In this document: one piece after another, positions 23,542 through 32,470 of the stretch | Position numbering within the stretch: position 1 is the stretch's first letter | Layout of the letters: each line of letters starts with the position of its first letter | Assembly (NCBI RefSeq): GCF_023509015.1 | Contig: NZ_CP094975.1 | Coordinates: 3,837,501-3,901,500, forward strand | Source of the DNA: Pseudomonas abieticivorans | GTDB lineage: Bacteria > Pseudomonadota > Gammaproteobacteria > Pseudomonadales > Pseudomonadaceae | Reading direction: 5' to 3' | DNA: 64,000 nt | Notes under the pieces: model-generated | What the model was told of the DNA's origin: nothing | The model's input: only the letters and a program-made list of their open reading frames with translations | The model's database searches: none | Made by a program: the position numbers and the translations under genes

Positions 23542-24690
23542 ATGAGCAGCACGTTCTTCATTCCCTCCGTGAACATGATGGGCATTGGCAGTCTCGACGA
23601 AGCCATGGACGCCATCCGCAAGTACGGTTTTCGCAATGCAATGATCGTCACCGACGCGGGCCTGGCCAAGGCTGGGGTGGCGGACAAGGTGGTGAAACTG
23701 CTGGCCGCCCAGGACATCAATGCCACGGTGTTCGACGGGGCCAAGCCTAACCCTACCGTCAGCAACGTCGAGAAGGGCTTGGAGCAGCTGAAGCTCAGCC
23801 GCGCTGATTTCATTATTTCCCTGGGCGGTGGTTCGCCCCATGACTGTGCCAAGGGTATTGCCCTGTGTGCCGCCAACGGTGGGCATATCAGCGAATACGA
23901 AGGCGTGGACCAGTCCGCCAAGCCGCAAATGCCGCTGATCGCGATCAACACCACCGCCGGTACCGCCAGCGAGATGACCCGGTTCTGCATCATCACCGAC
24001 GAAACCCGCCACGTGAAAATGGCGATCGTGGACCGTAACGTGACGCCGCTGCTGTCGGTCAACGACCCGTCGCTGATGGCGGCGATGCCCAAAGGCCTGA
24101 CCGCCGCCACCGGCATGGACGCGTTGACCCATGCCATCGAAGCCTATGTGTCCACCGCGGCCACGCCCATCACCGACGCCTGTGCGCTGAAGGCGGTGGA
24201 GCTGATCTCTGCCAACCTGCGCACCGCCGTGGCCAATGGCGGCGACATGCCGGCGCGGGAAAACATGGCCTATGCGCAGTTCCTGGCGGGCATGGCGTTC
24301 AATAACGCCTCCCTCGGTTATGTGCATGCCATGGCGCATCAGTTGGGCGGCTTCTATGACCTGCCCCACGGCGTGTGCAACGCGGTGTTGCTGCCCCATG
24401 TGGAAAGCTTCAACGCCAGCACCTGCCCGGCGCGCCTCAAAGATGTGGCCACGGCCATGGGCGTGTATACCCAAGGCTTGGATGACGCACAGGGCGCGGC
24501 AGCGGCGATTGCGGCGATCCGCAAGCTGTCGTCGGATATCGGTATTCCGGGCGGTCTGGCCGAACTGGGTGCAAAGGCCGACGACATTCCGACGCTGGCA
24601 GCGAATGCGATGAAGGATGCGTGCGGCTTTACCAACCCGCGGCCGGCAAATCAGGGGGAGATCGAGGAGATTTTCCGTACGGCGATGTGA
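23542..24690 (+). CDS. yiaY: Iron-containing alcohol dehydrogenase (YiaY-like)
   Basis: 382-aa group III NAD-dependent alcohol dehydrogenase, very close in sequence to E. coli YiaY (reported as an L-threonine dehydrogenase). It has the nucleotide motif [11 protein letters not shown], the [13 protein letters not shown] signature and the iron-binding histidines in [16 protein letters not shown]. The ATG at 23542 follows an AGAGGA site; an upstream start at 23494 is unlikely. The last 57 bases of the gene recur at 25336-25392 with only two synonymous changes, a mark of an insertion just downstream. Confidence 0.9.
   Translation: MSSTFFIPSVNMMGIGSLDEAMDAIRKYGFRNAMIVTDAGLAKAGVADKVVKLLAAQDINATVFDGAKPNPTVSNVEKGLEQLKLSRADFIISLGGGSPHDCAKGIALCAANGGHISEYEGVDQSAKPQMPLIAINTTAGTASEMTRFCIITDETRHVKMAIVDRNVTPLLSVNDPSLMAAMPKGLTAATGMDALTHAIEAYVSTAATPITDACALKAVELISANLRTAVANGGDMPARENMAYAQFLAGMAFNNASLGYVHAMAHQLGGFYDLPHGVCNAVLLPHVESFNASTCPARLKDVATAMGVYTQGLDDAQGAAAAIAAIRKLSSDIGIPGGLAELGAKADDIPTLAANAMKDACGFTNPRPANQGEIEEIFRTAM
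24634..24690 (+). repeat. Direct repeat, copy 1 (3' end of yiaY)
   Basis: 57 bases encoding [18 protein letters not shown] and the stop codon; 55 of 57 bases match the copy at 25336-25392. Confidence 0.9.
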
Positions 24691-24711
24691 TCAGATTTGA
24701 CTAGATGGAAT

Positions 24712-24738
24712 GGGCACGTAGAGCGTGCCCTTTTTTTT
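24712..24738 (+). terminator. Rho-independent terminator of yiaY
   Basis: GGGCACG-TAGAG-CGTGCCC followed by eight Ts, 22 bases after the yiaY stop codon. Confidence 0.92.
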
Positions 24739-24750
24739 GCGTAAAGGGGG

Positions 24751-25065
24751 TCAGACAGTGCCGAGCCGCTCGACCATGTCGGGATACTGCTCAACCAGTT
24801 TAATCAGCAAGGCAGCTTGGGCATTTGGCTTTGATTTTTCTTGTTCCCAATTACGCAGCGTACTGGTGCTCGTTCGGATTCGGCGGGCGAAAACACTTTG
24901 TGACATATGAAGTTTATCTCGCAGTGCTACGATTTCCTGGGCTGAAATTTCAGGTGCTGGCTTGTCCTCGATGGTGTGCTGGCGCAGTGTGATTTTGCCC
25001 TCACGCTGAGCGGCCATTTCGGCGACGCCTTGCATCATCTCGGAGAAAAGGTCGCGCTTTTTCAT
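24751..25065 (-). CDS. NadS-like XRE family antitoxin
   Basis: 104-aa helix-turn-helix antitoxin of the NadS/HigA type: PAPEISAQEIVALRDKLHMS followed by QSVFARRIRTSTSTLRNWEQEKSKP, with the HTH at about 45-95. In this family the antitoxin gene follows the toxin gene; here its ATG overlaps the stop codon of a toxin remnant by one base (TAATG). The antitoxin itself looks complete. It would normally bind the toxin and repress the operon. Confidence 0.85.
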   Translation of the reverse strand: MKKRDLFSEMMQGVAEMAAQREGKITLRQHTIEDKPAPEISAQEIVALRDKLHMSQSVFARRIRTSTSTLRNWEQEKSKPNAQAALLIKLVEQYPDMVERLGTV

Positions 25066-25220
25066 TAAATGCCTCGACGATTCAATTCTTGGGTTATGGC
25101 TTGTTTCAAAATCTGCTGCTGGGCGGGGCTGAGCGTCACTAGCTCATCCTTACTGTAAAGGGTGAACATCCAAAACAGCCCTTCACCCAAAATGCGGTAG
25201 TAAATCACTCCCGCTTTCAT
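25065..25220 (-). pseudogene. RelE-type toxin, C-terminal half only
   Basis: Fifty-one codons from an ATG at 25220 (MKAGVIYYRI...FWMFTLYSKDELVTLSPAQQQILKQAI) match the C-terminal half of RelE-type mRNA interferases paired with NadS antitoxins. The family's N-terminal half and its middle GxxRKxR region are missing: the open frame upstream reads unrelated sequence and runs into the duplicated yiaY end. It is probably inactive. Confidence 0.7.
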
Positions 25221-25335
25221 GGCACAAAGTGTGCGCAAGTTGCTTATGGTTTGCCAAGAATGCTTAGGTTGTCGAGCGTTGTCTGTCAGGCATTTCCGTT
25301 TTGTCAGTGCGACGCGTTTTTTCAGCGAGCGCGCT

Positions 25336-25392
25336 AACCCGCGGCCGGCGAATCAGGGGGAGATCGAAGAGATTTTCCGTACGGCGATGTGA
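25336..25392 (+). repeat. Direct repeat, copy 2 (duplicated yiaY 3' end)
   Basis: Second copy of the last 57 bases of yiaY, with two third-position changes (GCA/GCG and GAG/GAA) that keep the protein sequence. It is separated from copy 1 by the toxin-antitoxin remnant. From 25393 to 25496 I see only a REP-like fragment (TCGCAAGCAAGCGTTGCTCC, about 25443-25465). Confidence 0.9.
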
Positions 25393-25496
25393 GGCGACTG
25401 GTCGGCGATCTTGTCGTTAGGATCACCATTGGTGCTTAGCGCTTCTCGCAAGCAAGCGTTGCTCCCACGATAGCAACAGGGTCTTTAAAGCCATTG

Positions 25497-25528
25497 AAAA
25501 GCCCGCGATCCATCGATCGCGGGCTTTT
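25497..25528. terminator. Bidirectional rho-independent terminator
   Basis: AAAA-GCCCGCGATC-catc-GATCGCGGGC-TTTT lies just beyond the stop codon of the YdcH gene on the minus strand; the A-run and T-run allow it to work in both directions. Confidence 0.9.
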
Positions 25529-25533
25529 GCGTT

Positions 25534-25791
25534 TCAGGACTGCGCCGCCGCCCCGCGTGTGTTCGGGTGGTCTATTTGCTGGACGATTTTGTCCTTGGCC
25601 AGCAGGCGCCGTTCCTTGAGTTTTTTCAGTGGGTCATCGTTCATGGCGGCCGCCTCGGCCTTTAGCACTTCGCGGTCTATGGTGTAATAGGCCTCTAACA
25701 GGACGCTGAGCCTGTCATCCTTTTTACTGAGTTGGTCGAGTGCTTGCTGGGTAAGATTCAAGTCTGCGAGCAGGTCATGTTTTACCGGCAT
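25534..25791 (-). CDS. YdcH family protein (DUF465)
   Basis: 85-aa cytoplasmic, largely helical, charged protein of the DUF465/YdcH family: the N-terminal LNLTQQALDQLSKKDDRLSVLLEAYYTIDREVLKAE segment and the C-terminal LKKLKERRLLAKDKIVQQI are characteristic of this coiled-coil hairpin. Function is unknown. A strong terminator follows it. Confidence 0.85.
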   Translation of the reverse strand: MPVKHDLLADLNLTQQALDQLSKKDDRLSVLLEAYYTIDREVLKAEAAAMNDDPLKKLKERRLLAKDKIVQQIDHPNTRGAAAQS

Positions 25792-25946
25792 CTGGTCACC
25801 TTCTCCGTGTTGTCAATTGGGGCCATGAGACTGTGAGAGTAGTCCCGATTCAGTTTTTGGACCCCCCAAGACCGTCGGATTGTTCCCTCGGATGTGTATG
25901 ATTGTTTTACTGCAAGCCCATACCCTGACATAGGACCGTTACCGCC

Positions 25947-26312
25947 ATGCCGCATCTGCACTTGGAATACTCGGAAAACCTGCCAGCCCTGGAAGTCGAC
26001 ACCCTACTGCTGCGCCTTAACCATGCGCTGGTGGCCACCGGGCAGTTCGCCAACGAGTCAGACATTAAAAGCCGTGCGGTCAAGGCCCAGGCTTTTAGGG
26101 TTGGCACGGCGCCGGGTAATCGGGGCTTCGCGCACATCAAGCTGGCCTTGCTGAGCGGGCGCTCGCCAGAGGTCAAGAAGCTGGTGTCCGAAAGCCTGTT
26201 GACCGTGCTGACCGAGGCGGCGCCGTGGCCGGCAGGTTTGAACATTCAGTTGTGCGTTGAGATCCTTGATATTGACCGTGAGTCTTACGCCAAGGCGCGC
26301 ATCGACGGTTGA
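25947..26312 (+). CDS. 5-carboxymethyl-2-hydroxymuconate Delta-isomerase family protein
   Basis: 121-aa protein of the CHMI (HpcD) family in the tautomerase superfamily. The mature N-terminal proline needed for catalysis is present (MPHLHLEYSENL), and the middle and C-terminal strands (VGTAPGNRGFAHIKLALLSG, LNIQLCVEI) match the family. In homoprotocatechuate breakdown CHMI isomerises the ring-cleavage product, but no other hpc genes lie nearby, so the substrate here is uncertain. Confidence 0.85.
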   Translation: MPHLHLEYSENLPALEVDTLLLRLNHALVATGQFANESDIKSRAVKAQAFRVGTAPGNRGFAHIKLALLSGRSPEVKKLVSESLLTVLTEAAPWPAGLNIQLCVEILDIDRESYAKARIDG

Positions 26313-26462
26313 GCCCACCGGTATCCGGCCTGCAACGGGCCGGGTGCCGAGTAAGTAAATGAAGGCCGAATAACATTTTTTTTACATTCGGTTGACCTGC
26401 CTTTAACTCCTTCACAATTACTATTCCCGGGCACCCATTCCACCGCGAGTATTTTGCAGCTC

Positions 26463-27158
26463 ATGTCCACGCCTCCGTCTTCGCCGGATGAAGTCAAACT
26501 GCCCGAGCGCCACCCTGGGCAGCAGGCACAGCGGTATCTGCAAAAAAGCCGTTCGGGCCTGGCCCGCAAGCTGTCGCACTGGCGTGAAGAGCAGTTGGCG
26601 CGTTATTCGCTGAACTCGGCCGGGGAGCCGGGCCTGGTGCTGGATTTGCCCTGCCGGGCCGGGCGCTTCTGGCCGGTGCTGGCCGAGCATGGCAACCGGG
26701 TGATTCTGGCGGCGGACGACAGCCCGGAGGTCATCCAGGTAGCCGAAACCCTCTGCGCGCCTGAGGTGCTCAAGCGCATTACCACGTTCCAGGCCTCGGT
26801 TTTCTCCATCAGCCTGAACAGCAGCGCGGTGGACTGCATATTTTGCATGCGCCTGTTTCACCACGTCGAAAGCTACGAGCAGCGGCGCAACATCCTGCGT
26901 GAGTTCCACCGCGTCAGCCGTGACACCGTGATCATTTCACTTTGGGTGGACGGTAATTTCAAATCCTGGCGGCGAAAACGCTTGGAACAGCGTCGATTGG
27001 CGGCGGGGCAGGCGGTGCGGCGGCATAACCGCTTCGTGGTCGGCAAGGAGCAGATAGAGCGTGAGTTCCACGACGCCGGCTTCGAGATCGTCACCTATCA
27101 TGACTTGATACCCGGCTACGCCATGTGGCGCACCTACGTACTGCGCAAACCCAACTGA
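26463..27158 (+). CDS. Class I SAM-dependent methyltransferase
   Basis: 231-aa methyltransferase with a Rossmann fold: motif I LVLDLPCRAGRFWPVLAEHG, an acidic residue after strand 2 (ILAADDSPE), and motif IV VDCIFCMRLFHHV. The C-terminal part is basic. ATG at 26463 is chosen; a TTG at 26454 would add three residues. The substrate is unknown. It precedes rnd on the same strand. Confidence 0.8.
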   Translation: MSTPPSSPDEVKLPERHPGQQAQRYLQKSRSGLARKLSHWREEQLARYSLNSAGEPGLVLDLPCRAGRFWPVLAEHGNRVILAADDSPEVIQVAETLCAPEVLKRITTFQASVFSISLNSSAVDCIFCMRLFHHVESYEQRRNILREFHRVSRDTVIISLWVDGNFKSWRRKRLEQRRLAAGQAVRRHNRFVVGKEQIEREFHDAGFEIVTYHDLIPGYAMWRTYVLRKPN

Positions 27159-27259
27159 CCCGGCCGCACTGGTCAATTTGCCAAGGCTCTTGTCGAGTGA
27201 ATGCCCAGTAAATGTCGGGGTCGATATATACTGCGCGCCATTCTTCAGGGGAGAGCCTT

Positions 27260-28393
27260 GTGCCCATCGAAATTCACTGGATTCGCGACGACGAAAGCCT
27301 CGCCCGGCAATGTGCCGAGTGGCAGTCCTTGCCCTACGTCGCCATCGATACCGAATTCATGCGGGTCGACACCTTTTACCCAATCGCAGGCCTGGTGCAG
27401 GTAGGTGACGGCACGCGCGCGTGGCTGATCGACCCACTGACCATCAAGCAGTGGCAACCACTGGCAGAGCTTCTGGAAAACCCCACGCTGATCAAGGTGG
27501 TGCACGCCTGCAGCGAAGACCTGGAAGTGTTGCTGCGCCTGACCGGCAGCCTGCCGGCGCCGTTGTTCGACACCCAGTTGGCGGCAGCGTACCTCAACCT
27601 CGGCTTTTCCATGGGCTACTCGCGCCTGGTGCAAGCGGTGTTGAACATCGAGCTGCCCAAAGGTGAAACCCGTTCCGACTGGTTGCAGCGGCCGTTGTCC
27701 GAGACCCAAATCAGCTACGCGGCCGAAGACGCCGTGCACCTGGCCGAGGTGTTCGAGAAACTGCGCCCGCAACTGTCCGACGAAAAATTCGCCTGGGTGC
27801 TGGAAGACGGCGCCGAGCTGGTGGCCCAACTGCGTCGCGAGGTCGACCCCTACGAGTTGTATCGCGACGCCAAACTGGCCTGGAAGCTGAGCCGCGCCCA
27901 ACTGGCGGTGCTACGCGAGCTGTGCGCCTGGCGCGAGCACGAAGCCCGTGCCCGTGACCTGCCGCGCAACCGCATCGTGCGCGAGCACGCCCTGTGGCCC
28001 CTGGCCAAGACCCAGCCGGATAACCTGCAAGCCCTGGCCAAGATCGAGGACATGCACCCGCGCACCGTGCGCCAGGACGGCGACTTTTTGCTCAAGTTGA
28101 TCAAGCAAGCCGGCAGCGTGGGCCCAGACCAGTGGCCGCCAGCCGTGCCCGAGCCCCTGCCGATCGAAGCGGCGGCGGTGCTCAAGCAACTGCGGGCCAT
28201 CGGCCAGGCCGAAGGCGAGCGCCTGGGGATTGCCCCGGAAGTGATGCTGCGCAAGAAAACCCTCGAGGCCCTGCTCAAAAGCGGTTACCCCGATGGCCCC
28301 TATCAATTGCCCGAGTCGCTGCGCGGCTGGCGCCGTGAGCGCATGGGCCAGGCCCTGCTCGACTGCCTGGCCAGCGCTGGAGAACAGCCATGA
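27260..28393 (+). CDS. rnd: Ribonuclease D
   Basis: 3'-5' exoribonuclease acting in tRNA 3' maturation and stable RNA processing. The DEDDy exonuclease domain (about 1-175) shows [18 protein letters not shown] and [10 protein letters not shown]; an HRDC domain follows (about 210-290). The GTG at 27260 after GGGGAGAG gives the usual 377 residues; reading from 27212 would add an atypical 16-residue tail. Its stop overlaps the ATG of the YcgL gene. Confidence 0.95.
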   Translation: MPIEIHWIRDDESLARQCAEWQSLPYVAIDTEFMRVDTFYPIAGLVQVGDGTRAWLIDPLTIKQWQPLAELLENPTLIKVVHACSEDLEVLLRLTGSLPAPLFDTQLAAAYLNLGFSMGYSRLVQAVLNIELPKGETRSDWLQRPLSETQISYAAEDAVHLAEVFEKLRPQLSDEKFAWVLEDGAELVAQLRREVDPYELYRDAKLAWKLSRAQLAVLRELCAWREHEARARDLPRNRIVREHALWPLAKTQPDNLQALAKIEDMHPRTVRQDGDFLLKLIKQAGSVGPDQWPPAVPEPLPIEAAAVLKQLRAIGQAEGERLGIAPEVMLRKKTLEALLKSGYPDGPYQLPESLRGWRRERMGQALLDCLASAGEQP

Positions 28394-28683
28394 AACACAT
28401 TTGCTCCATCTACCGCAGCTCGAAAAAGAACGAGATGTACCTCTACGTGCTCAAGAGCGATGCGCTGGAGCGCGTGCCCGAAGGGCTGCTGACGGTGTTT
28501 GGCAAGCCACAGCACGCATTCGACCTGGTACTGACCCCGGAGCGCACCCTGGCCCGCGAGGACATCACGTTAGTGCTGGAGCACCTGAATACCCAGGGCT
28601 ACCACCTGCAAATGCCGCCGGCCGAAGACGAGTACATCGAGCACTTGCCCGAAGAGCTGCTGCGCCGCAACGACCCGATGTGA
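28390..28683 (+). CDS. YcgL domain-containing protein
   Basis: 97-aa protein of the YcgL family ([20 protein letters not shown]..., [12 protein letters not shown]), a small alpha/beta fold of unknown function. It overlaps rnd by four bases (ATGA), so it is translationally coupled to RNase D. This pairing is common in gammaproteobacteria. Confidence 0.9.
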   Translation: MKHICSIYRSSKKNEMYLYVLKSDALERVPEGLLTVFGKPQHAFDLVLTPERTLAREDITLVLEHLNTQGYHLQMPPAEDEYIEHLPEELLRRNDPM

Positions 28684-28693
28684 TTTTGGAATA

Positions 28694-29635
28694 ATGACTG
28701 ACATGCGCGTTTTGATCGCTGAACAGGATCACGCCCTCTACGCACACTTGCTGCGCGAGGCCGCCCCCGACCTAGACGTCCTGACCAGCGGTGATTCAGC
28801 CCAGCTGTCGGCCTTGGCCGCAGACTGCCCGGTATGGCTCGGCCAGCCCGACCTGCTGGCCACCTTGCTGCGTCAGGGCCATCAGCCTCAGTGGCTGCAG
28901 TCGACCTGGGCGGGGATTACCCCGCTGCTGGCCGACGGGCTGCGCCGCGACTACCGTTTGACCCGTGCCGTGGGCGTATTCGGCCAGGTGATGGCCGAAT
29001 ACGCGCTGACCTACATGCTGGGCCACGAGCGCGAAGTGTTGGCGCGGCTGGTCAGCCAGGTCGAGCGCAAGTGGGACAGCCGCCCGGGCCGCAGCCTGGA
29101 AGGGCGCCGGGTGCTGATCGTCGGCACCGGTGACATCGGCCAGAGCGTCGCCGACTTTCTGCTGCCGTTCGGCGTGAAGCTGTATGGCATCGCCAGCACC
29201 CCGCGCGAGCAAGCACCGTTCATCGAAGTGGCCGGGCTTGACGCATTGGGCCGCTTGGTGGGTGAGGTGGACTACGTGATCAACCTGCTGCCCGATACCC
29301 CGGCCACCCACGACCTGTACGATGCGCCGATGTTCGCGCGCTTCAATCCCGATGCGTTGTTCATCAACGCCGGGCGTGGCGTGGCGGTGGTCGATGCAGA
29401 CCTGGTAGACGCGCTCAAGCTGGGGCACTTGGCGGGTGCGGTGATCGATGTGTGCCGTCAGGAGCCATTGCCACAGCGCCATCCGTTCTGGACGGCCTGG
29501 GGCTTGCTGCTGACCGGGCACAGCTCGGCGCCGACGTCGCCGCAGGCGATGGTGAGGTTGTTTGCCGAGAACCTGAAGGCCTACACCTCGAAAAGCCCGC
29601 TGCGCGGCGAAGTCGACTTCAACCGCGGGTATTGA
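28694..29635 (+). CDS. D-2-hydroxyacid dehydrogenase (GhrA-like)
   Basis: 313-aa NAD(P)-dependent dehydrogenase. The Rossmann motif is VLIVGTGDIGQ (about 142-152). Catalytic residues typical of the family follow: Arg in INAGRGVAVVD, Glu in VCRQEPLP and His in TGHSSAP. It probably reduces glyoxylate, hydroxypyruvate or a related 2-keto acid. It is close behind rnd-ycgL and may share their transcript. A REP hairpin follows. Confidence 0.85.
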   Translation: MTDMRVLIAEQDHALYAHLLREAAPDLDVLTSGDSAQLSALAADCPVWLGQPDLLATLLRQGHQPQWLQSTWAGITPLLADGLRRDYRLTRAVGVFGQVMAEYALTYMLGHEREVLARLVSQVERKWDSRPGRSLEGRRVLIVGTGDIGQSVADFLLPFGVKLYGIASTPREQAPFIEVAGLDALGRLVGEVDYVINLLPDTPATHDLYDAPMFARFNPDALFINAGRGVAVVDADLVDALKLGHLAGAVIDVCRQEPLPQRHPFWTAWGLLLTGHSSAPTSPQAMVRLFAENLKAYTSKSPLRGEVDFNRGY

Positions 29636-29639
29636 AGCG

Positions 29640-29665
29640 GTAGGAGCGGATAAATCCGCTCCTAC
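29640..29665. repeat. REP element
   Basis: GTAGGAGCGG-ATAAAT-CCGCTCCTAC, a complete palindrome between convergent genes. Confidence 0.85.
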
Positions 29666-29672
29666 ACAAGCC

Positions 29673-30266
29673 TTACAGGCTGAAGTCGCCTTCGGCCGCC
29701 AGTTCTTCCAGCGGTTTGCGCGGGCTTGGCGTTTCGCGGGCCTGCAGGTAGTCGGCCAGGGTCGCCTTGTCACCCAGCTTGCCAATGGCCACGGCCGCAT
29801 GCAGGGCGTAACCTTCTGGAATGTTCAGCTCCTTGCGGGTCAGCTCCTGGTCGAAACCGGCCATGCCGTGGGTGTGCCAGCCGCTCAGGCTGGCTTGCAG
29901 CGCCAGGTGGCCCCAGGCAGAACCGGTGTCGAAGGTGTGCCACAGCGCCGGGGTTTCTTCAGTGGCGCCTGGTGCGGTAAAGGTGGTTTTGGAGATAACG
30001 ATCACCAACGCTGCCGCGTGCTGTGCCCAGCTGCGGTTGAATTCGTTCAGCAGGCCCAGGTAGCGTTCCCAGTTCGGCGTGTCGCGGCGAGCGTATAAAA
30101 AGCGCCACGGTTGCGAGTTGTACGCCGACGGTGCCCAGCGCGCGGCTTCGAAGAAGCTCAGCAGGGTTTCTTGGGGAATGCTCTCGCCGCTGAAAGCGCG
30201 TGGCGACCAGCGGTTGATGAATTGCGGGTGAATACCGCGCTCGGCAATGCGGGAATTGGCACTCAT
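29673..30266 (-). CDS. Nitroreductase family protein
   Basis: 197-aa FMN-dependent oxidoreductase of the nitroreductase superfamily: RWSPRAFSGE and ARWAPSAYNSQPWRF are the FMN-binding segments, and the C-terminal part has LPEGYALHAAVAIGKLGD. The ATG at 30266 follows an AGGAAG site; an upstream in-frame start would add a tail not typical of the family. The natural substrate is unknown. It has no operon partner. Confidence 0.88.
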   Translation of the reverse strand: MSANSRIAERGIHPQFINRWSPRAFSGESIPQETLLSFFEAARWAPSAYNSQPWRFLYARRDTPNWERYLGLLNEFNRSWAQHAAALVIVISKTTFTAPGATEETPALWHTFDTGSAWGHLALQASLSGWHTHGMAGFDQELTRKELNIPEGYALHAAVAIGKLGDKATLADYLQARETPSPRKPLEELAAEGDFSL

Positions 30267-30447
30267 GCAAGCTTCCTGATGCGTTGAGGGAAAGGTGGAA
30301 ACTACTGCGCCGCCGCGCTGCTGACAAGTAAAGCCGCACCAATAGTCGCCCGGGCTTTTCCTCAAGGCCCCGCAGCACTAGACTGGCGGCCTTTTCAGCG
30401 TATAGACCTCAAGCTGAAACGTCATACCGAAACAGGACATCCGCACC

Positions 30448-30897
30448 ATGGCCGCAAACGTCGATCCCTTCTGGAAGCGCAAGACCCTCGAGCAGCTCGA
30501 TAGCGTCGAGTGGGAATCGTTGTGCGACGGTTGTGGCCTATGCTGTTTGCAAAAACTGGAAGACGAAGAAGACAACAGCGTCTATTACACCAGCATCGCT
30601 TGCAAATTGCTGGACCTGAAGACCTGCCAGTGCAGCAACTACCCCGAACGCAAGGCCCAGGTGCCGGACTGCATCCAGCTGACGCCAGGGCAAGCCGACG
30701 AGTTCAAGTGGCTACCGCCCACCTGCGGTTACCGCCTGGTCAGCGAGGGCAAGGACTTGCCGCTGTGGCACCACTTGGTGAGCGGCGACCGCGAGCAAGT
30801 GCACAAGCAGCACATTTCGCGGTCAGGGCGCATGGTCAGCGAACGGGATGTGGATGAAGATGCCTGGGAGGACTACCTGATCTTCCGCGCCGGTTGA
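30448..30897 (+). CDS. YcgN family cysteine cluster protein
   Basis: 149-aa protein of the UPF0260/YcgN family. The conserved cysteines are CDGCGLCC near residue 30, then [18 protein letters not shown] and PPTCGYR, suggesting metal or Fe-S binding. Function unknown. In many gammaproteobacteria it lies near ycgL and rnd, as it does here. Confidence 0.9.
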   Translation: MAANVDPFWKRKTLEQLDSVEWESLCDGCGLCCLQKLEDEEDNSVYYTSIACKLLDLKTCQCSNYPERKAQVPDCIQLTPGQADEFKWLPPTCGYRLVSEGKDLPLWHHLVSGDREQVHKQHISRSGRMVSERDVDEDAWEDYLIFRAG

Positions 30898-30932
30898 GGG
30901 CGAAGAGGGGCCGCCCTCGGCACAACGTCGCC

Positions 30933-31307
30933 TCAGGCCTTGGGCGATTTCAATGAATCATTCCCGGTGACCGTGGCCGACTTCGTCGCCGCCTCGGCAC
31001 TGGCCTTAAGGGCGCTCAACTCATCGCCTGCGCGTTCGATCTTGGACCGGATGCCATCCATCTCGCGGCGGCTTTTTTCAAGTAAGGCCTTGGCCGAGCT
31101 GTGCCCGGTGATGCCACGGGCCAGGGCCACGCCGCCAATGGCGATTTGCACCAGGCCGAACAAGCCGCCACGGCGCAGGCCCTTGCCCACCATGACCACG
31201 CCGGTGGCCAGGGAGCCGGCGCGTTCCCAGCCATGTACGTTCTGCTCAACCGAATGGGTTTGGCGCGGGATGGTGTCGAAGACTTCCAGGTGCTGGTTGT
31301 TGCTCAT
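30933..31307 (-). CDS. YgaP-type inner membrane protein (DUF2892-like)
   Basis: 124-aa protein with a short N-terminal region (QTHSVEQNVHGWERAGSLA) and one or two membrane segments (about 32-70, GGLFGLVQIAIGGVALARG) as in DUF2892/YgaP membrane domains. A charged coiled-coil tail (about 76-115) follows. Function unknown. Confidence 0.7.
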   Translation of the reverse strand: MSNNQHLEVFDTIPRQTHSVEQNVHGWERAGSLATGVVMVGKGLRRGGLFGLVQIAIGGVALARGITGHSSAKALLEKSRREMDGIRSKIERAGDELSALKASAEAATKSATVTGNDSLKSPKA

Positions 31308-31370
31308 GATCTTCTCCAGTGGGCAGTGATAGTCAGCAGACTGCCAAAGTGGCCGGCGCGTTCCATCGGC

Positions 31371-31841
31371 TTACTTGAATTTGGGCCCCGAGCGGGTGTT
31401 CAAGCCCTTGGCCATGCGGTCGTATAGCACCACGTTCACCGTGGCCGCCAGGTTCATGCAGCCGGTGGTGGGGATGTAGATGGTGTCTTCGCACCAGTCG
31501 CGCACGCTTTGGTCGAGGCTGCCGTCTTCTGGGCCGAAGATATAGATGGCACGGTCCGGGTGGGTGTACTCGGGCAACGGCCGGGCGCCATCCACCAGCT
31601 CGACGGCCACCGGCGTGCACCCCAGCGGGATGATCTTTTGCAGGTCGTCGATGCCGATCAGCGGGATGTCGTAGTGGATGCGCTTGGTGTCGGTGACAAA
31701 ATCCCGTGCGCGCTCATAGCGCTTGCCGGTGTAGAACACCGAGTTCACGCCGTAGCAGCCGGCGGCTCGCATGACCGAGCCGACGTTTTCCGGGGATTTG
31801 GGGTTGAACAGGCCAATGCAGCTGTAACGCTTGTTTGCCAC
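31371..31841 (-). CDS. RNA methyltransferase, TrmH/SpoU family
   Basis: 156-aa SPOUT methyltransferase. Motif 1 is NPKSPENVGSVMRAAGCYG, motif 2 is IYIFGPEDGSLDQ and motif 3 is TTGCMNLAATVNVVLYD, together forming the trefoil-knot AdoMet site. The compact size suits a 2'-O-methyltransferase for tRNA or rRNA; the target base is not evident. It is six bases downstream of the HNH gene and probably in one operon with it. Confidence 0.88.
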   Translation of the reverse strand: MANKRYSCIGLFNPKSPENVGSVMRAAGCYGVNSVFYTGKRYERARDFVTDTKRIHYDIPLIGIDDLQKIIPLGCTPVAVELVDGARPLPEYTHPDRAIYIFGPEDGSLDQSVRDWCEDTIYIPTTGCMNLAATVNVVLYDRMAKGLNTRSGPKFK

Positions 31842-31847
31842 GCAGGA

Positions 31848-32213
31848 TCAGTCCTTTTTCAACATGCCGGCCAAAGCCGCGAAGGGGTTGTGGGTGGCCT
31901 TGGCGATGGTCGGGCTGGCCGTGGAGCCTTCGGCGTAATACTGCTGGTCGGTGTAGCGCGAGTGCTCGTTGTCGTGGCAGTACAGGCACAGCAGCTCCCA
32001 GTTGGAGCCGTCCTGGGGGTTGTTGTCGTGGTTGTGGTCGCGGTGGTGCACGGTGAGCTCGCTCAGGCGCTTGCCGGCAAACTCACGGGCACAGCGGCCG
32101 CACACATGCGGGTACATCTTCAGGGCCTTGTCGCGGTACCCCATCTCGCGGTCGCGTTGGGCGTCGGCAAGGATGCGGTCGAGTTTGGCGGTATGGGGCG
32201 TGGACGAACTCAC
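31848..32213 (-). CDS. YajD family HNH nuclease
   Basis: 121-aa protein with an HNH motif: paired cysteines CGRC, the LTVHHRDHNHDNN core, a later Asn (GSNWELLCLYCHDNEH) and the second CxxC-like pair. It matches the YajD family. HNH proteins of this size cut DNA, but the role of YajD is unknown. It precedes the SPOUT methyltransferase. Confidence 0.88.
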   Translation of the reverse strand: MSSSTPHTAKLDRILADAQRDREMGYRDKALKMYPHVCGRCAREFAGKRLSELTVHHRDHNHDNNPQDGSNWELLCLYCHDNEHSRYTDQQYYAEGSTASPTIAKATHNPFAALAGMLKKD

Positions 32214-32281
32214 GGTTCACCTCAAGGAATAGTCACGGTAAGGCTTCATTCTAACACCGCCCTGCATGAGCAGCGGCCCCC

Positions 32282-32457
32282 CGTAGGATTCATCCGCGAA
32301 GCAGCCGCCTGACACACTGCAGTGTCCTTTTCGCGGATAAATCCACTCCTGCAGAAGGAATGCGATCGTTTGTAGGAGCGGATTTATCCGCGAAACATCC
32401 ACCCAGATCACCCAGGCAAACCGCGGCGCCGCCTTCGCGGATGAATCCGCTCCTACA
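32282..32457. repeat. Cluster of four REP elements
   Basis: Four REP copies in alternating orientation within 176 bases (about 32283, 32331, 32372 and 32433), some degenerate. The intervening sequences differ in length and content, so this is a REP cluster and not a CRISPR array. Confidence 0.85.
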
Positions 32458-32470
32458 GGGGGCAGTGTTT

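Noticed and set aside
32282..32457. CRISPR-like array
   Set aside because: Repeats alternate in orientation, differ in sequence and have unequal spacers; they are REP elements.
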